A stretch of DNA of 42,458 nt from positions 1 through 42,458 of the forward strand of contig NZ_CAJZAR010000057.1 of NCBI RefSeq assembly GCF_914484835.1, written 5' to 3'. This DNA is from Paraburkholderia tropica. GTDB lineage: Bacteria > Pseudomonadota > Gammaproteobacteria > Burkholderiales > Burkholderiaceae. Shown here piece by piece: positions 40,924 through 42,458 of this stretch. The number at the start of each line of letters is the position of its first letter. The stretch's first letter is position 1. The translations under genes were made by a program, and so were the position numbers. The notes under the pieces are model-generated. The model did not search any database. It was not told the DNA's origin and worked only from the letters and a program-made list of their open reading frames with translations.

Positions 40924-40963
40924 CTTCCCCGCTTCGCTCGCCCGGCGTGGCCGCGCGGGGAAG
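40924..40963 (-). promoter_or_regulatory. asd leader hairpin with competing pairings (attenuator candidate)
   Basis: On the minus strand CUUCCCCGC (40955-40963) pairs perfectly with GCGGGGAAG (40924-40932). The loop contains GGCGAGCGAA (40933-40942), which is an exact 10-base complement of UUCGCUCGCC (41027-41036) inside the leader-peptide coding region. Its core CGAGCG also pairs with CGCUCG (40978-40983) just after the leader stop. These pairings compete or form a pseudoknot. No U-run follows, so the mechanism (pausing, Rho or translation control) is open. The hairpin base lies 10 bases before the asd ribosome site. Confidence 0.6.
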
Positions 40964-40984
40964 ATGAGCGGGCACGACGAGCGA

Positions 40985-41101
40985 TCAACGCGTGATGATC
41001 GTTTTCGTAATCGTTTTCGTGGTGATGGCGAGCGAAATCGCACGGGCAGTTTTATCGCCGTGGATGTTCGTAACAGTCGTGATCGGGGAGATCGTCGCCA
41101 T
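40985..41101 (-). CDS. Thr/Ile-rich leader peptide upstream of asd
   Basis: This 38-codon open frame reads MATISPITTVTN... and ends ITTKTITKTIITR. It contains 11 Thr and 8 Ile; ten of the last 13 residues are Thr or Ile, mostly ACG and ATC codons. This is the design of a translated attenuator such as thrL of the E. coli thr operon, and Thr and Ile are end products of the pathway served by asd. The stop is 82 bases before the asd ATG, with strong RNA pairings in between. There is no Shine-Dalgarno sequence; a -10-like hexamer ends six bases before the ATG, suggesting leaderless translation. An in-frame start at 41182 exists but is less likely. Confidence 0.8.
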   Translation of the reverse strand: MATISPITTVTNIHGDKTARAISLAITTKTITKTIITR

Positions 41102-41107
41102 CGGGAC

Positions 41108-41113
41108 AATATA
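41108..41113 (-). promoter_or_regulatory. -10 element (TATATT) for the asd leader transcript
   Basis: TATATT matches the -10 consensus at 5/6 and ends exactly six bases before the leader-peptide ATG, so the predicted first transcribed base is the A of that ATG. The -35 region at 16-18 bases is poor (TTGCCG occurs only at 20). It lies downstream of the leuB terminator, where an asd promoter is needed. Confidence 0.45.
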
Positions 41114-41200
41114 CACGAAACAGTTAATTTGCGCGGCAAAAACCGCACTTTCCGCTATGTAGCGCGCACGTTTCAAATGCACGCCACGAAGCGATCAAAC

Positions 41201-41233
41201 AAAAAAGGGCACGCCAGCGACGGCATGCCCTTT
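41201..41233 (-). terminator. Intrinsic terminator after leuB
   Basis: On the minus strand AAAGGGCAUGCC pairs with GGCGUGCCCUUU and is followed by a U-rich tail (UUUUUUGUUUG). The stem contains one G-U wobble that would be an A-C mismatch if transcribed from the other strand, so it is directional and belongs to leuB. It isolates asd and its leader from leuB transcription. Confidence 0.88.
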
Positions 41234-41242
41234 CGTTCTGCT

Positions 41243-42310
41243 TTACAGCGCTGCGAGGACCGCGTCGCCCATCTCCGCCGTGCCGACCTTCTTGCAATCC
41301 GGCGTGACGATGTCGGCGGTGCGATAGCCCTGCTCCAGCACCTTCTTGACCGCGTTTTCGATGCGGTCCGCCTGTTCTTCGCGGCCGAGCGAGTAACGCA
41401 GCATCATCGCGGCCGAGAGGATCGTGGCGAGCGGATTCGCGATGCCCTTGCCCGCGATGTCCGGCGCCGAACCGTGCGACGGCTCGTACAGACCCTTGTT
41501 GTTCTTGTCGAGCGAGGCCGAGGGCAGCATGCCGATCGAACCCGTGAGCATGGCCGCTTCGTCCGAGAGGATGTCGCCGAACATGTTGCCCGTGACCACC
41601 ACGTCGAAGGCCTTCGGCGCCTTCACGAGCTGCATGGCCGCGTTGTCGACGTACATGTGCGAGAGCTCGACTTCCGGGTATTCCTTCGAGACATCGATCA
41701 TGATGTCCTTCCAGAACTGCGAGGTTTCGAGCACGTTGGCCTTGTCGACCGACGTCAGCTTCTTCTGGCGCTTTTGCGCGGCCTGGAACGCGACGTGCGC
41801 GATGCGGCGCACTTCGGGTTCCGAATAACGCATCGTGTCGAAGCCTTCGCGCGCGCCCTTGAAGAGACCGTCCGGCGACTCGCGCAGACCGCGCGGCTGA
41901 CCGAAGTAGATGTCGCCGTTCAGTTCGCGCACGATCAGAATATCGAGGCCCGAGACGATTTCCGGCTTCAGCGACGACGCGCCCGTGAGTTGCGGATAGC
42001 AGATGGCCGGGCGGAAATTCGCGAACAGTTCGAGGTGCTTGCGCAGGCCGAGAATAGCTTGTTCGGGGCGCAGTGCGCGTTCGAGCGAGTCGTATTTCCA
42101 GTCGCCGACGGCGCCGAACAGGATCGCATCGGCGGCCTTGGCCAGCGCGAGCGTGGCTTCGGGCAGCGGATGGCCGCTTGCTTCGTAGCCCGCGCCGCCA
42201 ACCGGCGCTTCTTCCAGCTCGAACTTTTCGCCGAGCGCGTTGAGGACCTTGACGGCTTCCTTGACGATCTCGGGACCGATGCCGTCGCCCGGCAGCACTG
42301 CAATCTTCAT
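41243..42310 (-). CDS. leuB: 3-isopropylmalate dehydrogenase LeuB
   Basis: LeuB oxidises and decarboxylates 3-isopropylmalate in leucine synthesis. The 355-residue protein opens MKIAVLPGDGIGPEIVKEA and carries the family blocks RELNGDIYFGQPRG, HMYVDNAAMQLV and the metal-binding GNMFGDILSDEAAMLTGSIGMLPSAS, then EPSHGSAPDIAGKGIANP. The length is normal for the enzyme. GAGGAA lies ten bases before the ATG. Upstream genes (probably leuCD) are outside the window. Confidence 0.97.
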   Translation of the reverse strand: MKIAVLPGDGIGPEIVKEAVKVLNALGEKFELEEAPVGGAGYEASGHPLPEATLALAKAADAILFGAVGDWKYDSLERALRPEQAILGLRKHLELFANFRPAICYPQLTGASSLKPEIVSGLDILIVRELNGDIYFGQPRGLRESPDGLFKGAREGFDTMRYSEPEVRRIAHVAFQAAQKRQKKLTSVDKANVLETSQFWKDIMIDVSKEYPEVELSHMYVDNAAMQLVKAPKAFDVVVTGNMFGDILSDEAAMLTGSIGMLPSASLDKNNKGLYEPSHGSAPDIAGKGIANPLATILSAAMMLRYSLGREEQADRIENAVKKVLEQGYRTADIVTPDCKKVGTAEMGDAVLAAL

Positions 42311-42393
42311 TTTTTGATTCCTCGAAATGTTTCGTGTTGGGTTTCGGTTACGCGGTGGCGTGGGCTTTTGGTGGTGTGCCTGCTCTTGCGCGT

Positions 42394-42458
42394 TTCCTTG
42401 TTTTCGCGTCGGTCTGCATGCGTCGCCCCTGTGCGGGGCAGCACCTACTTTTCTTTGC
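42394..42458. repeat. Part of a Burkholderia-type dispersed intergenic repeat
   Basis: The last bases contain GCCCC-TGTGC-GGGGC, a 5-bp hairpin, followed by GCACCTACTTTTCTTTGC, cut by the window end. I remember this string, often as an inverted repeat with GCAAAGAAAAGTAGGTGC, in many Burkholderia/Paraburkholderia intergenic regions. Only half is visible here, so its boundaries and function cannot be stated. Confidence 0.45.

Noticed and set aside
40903..41148. N-terminal extension of asd to a start at 41148
   Set aside because: The added residues are Arg/Ser/Pro-rich, unlike the family. The ATG at 40902 has a good ribosome site and matches the known N terminus. The region is better explained by the leader peptide in another frame.

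Overview
The window is about 65-70% GC by eye, densely coding, and carries a gene order I recognise from the Burkholderia/Paraburkholderia group of Betaproteobacteria (often on the second large replicon): leuB-asd-fimV-truA-trpF-trpB-(DNA methyltransferase)-trpA-accD-folC-dedD-cvpA-purF-metZ. The small Mip-like FKBP isomerase closely resembles the B. pseudomallei protein as I remember it, and a short sequence at the right edge looks like a repeat common in Burkholderia intergenic regions. These assignments are from memory and were not searched.

Layout. (1) 1-1679: the tail of a plus-strand gene, a minus-strand metallophosphatase and a DUF1345 membrane protein. (2) 1680-2021: a non-coding region with a 20-bp perfect palindrome, a second inverted repeat and a sigma54-like promoter match. 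(3) 2022-20655: seven co-oriented, mostly overlapping genes: glgE, treS-mak fusion, glgB, glgX, treZ, malQ, treY. (4) 20678-24522: a CNNM/CBS membrane protein, a histidine-kinase-like protein with a degenerate ATPase domain, an FKBP isomerase and an AraC-type regulator. (5) 24598-42310: fourteen annotated proteins plus a leader peptide, all on the minus strand, serving amino-acid, purine, folate and fatty-acid synthesis, tRNA modification and cell-envelope functions. The order in the direction of transcription is leuB, asd leader peptide, asd, fimV, truA, trpF, trpB, methyltransferase, trpA, accD, folC, dedD, cvpA, purF, metZ, MOSC protein.

How the genes work together. The carbohydrate operon encodes a closed trehalose-glucan cycle. 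TreS makes maltose from trehalose, the fused maltokinase makes maltose 1-phosphate, GlgE polymerises it and GlgB branches it. GlgX debranches, TreY and TreZ release trehalose again, and MalQ reshuffles the leftover short chains. No glgA, glgC, glgM or glgP is present in the window. The GlgE protein carries an extra N-terminal domain of about 480 residues that looks like a degenerate amylase fold.

The most interesting signals are regulatory RNA candidates in the minus-strand biosynthetic block. Upstream of asd is a 38-codon leader peptide with 11 Thr and 8 Ile, ending in ITTKTITKTIITR. It is followed by competing RNA pairings, which suggests a threonine/isoleucine attenuator. It starts right after a -10-like hexamer, so its mRNA may be leaderless. 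Upstream of metZ is a motif resembling a SAM-II riboswitch, followed by an intrinsic terminator about 60 nt before the metZ start. If both are real, the aspartate-family pathway is controlled here by two different RNA sensors.
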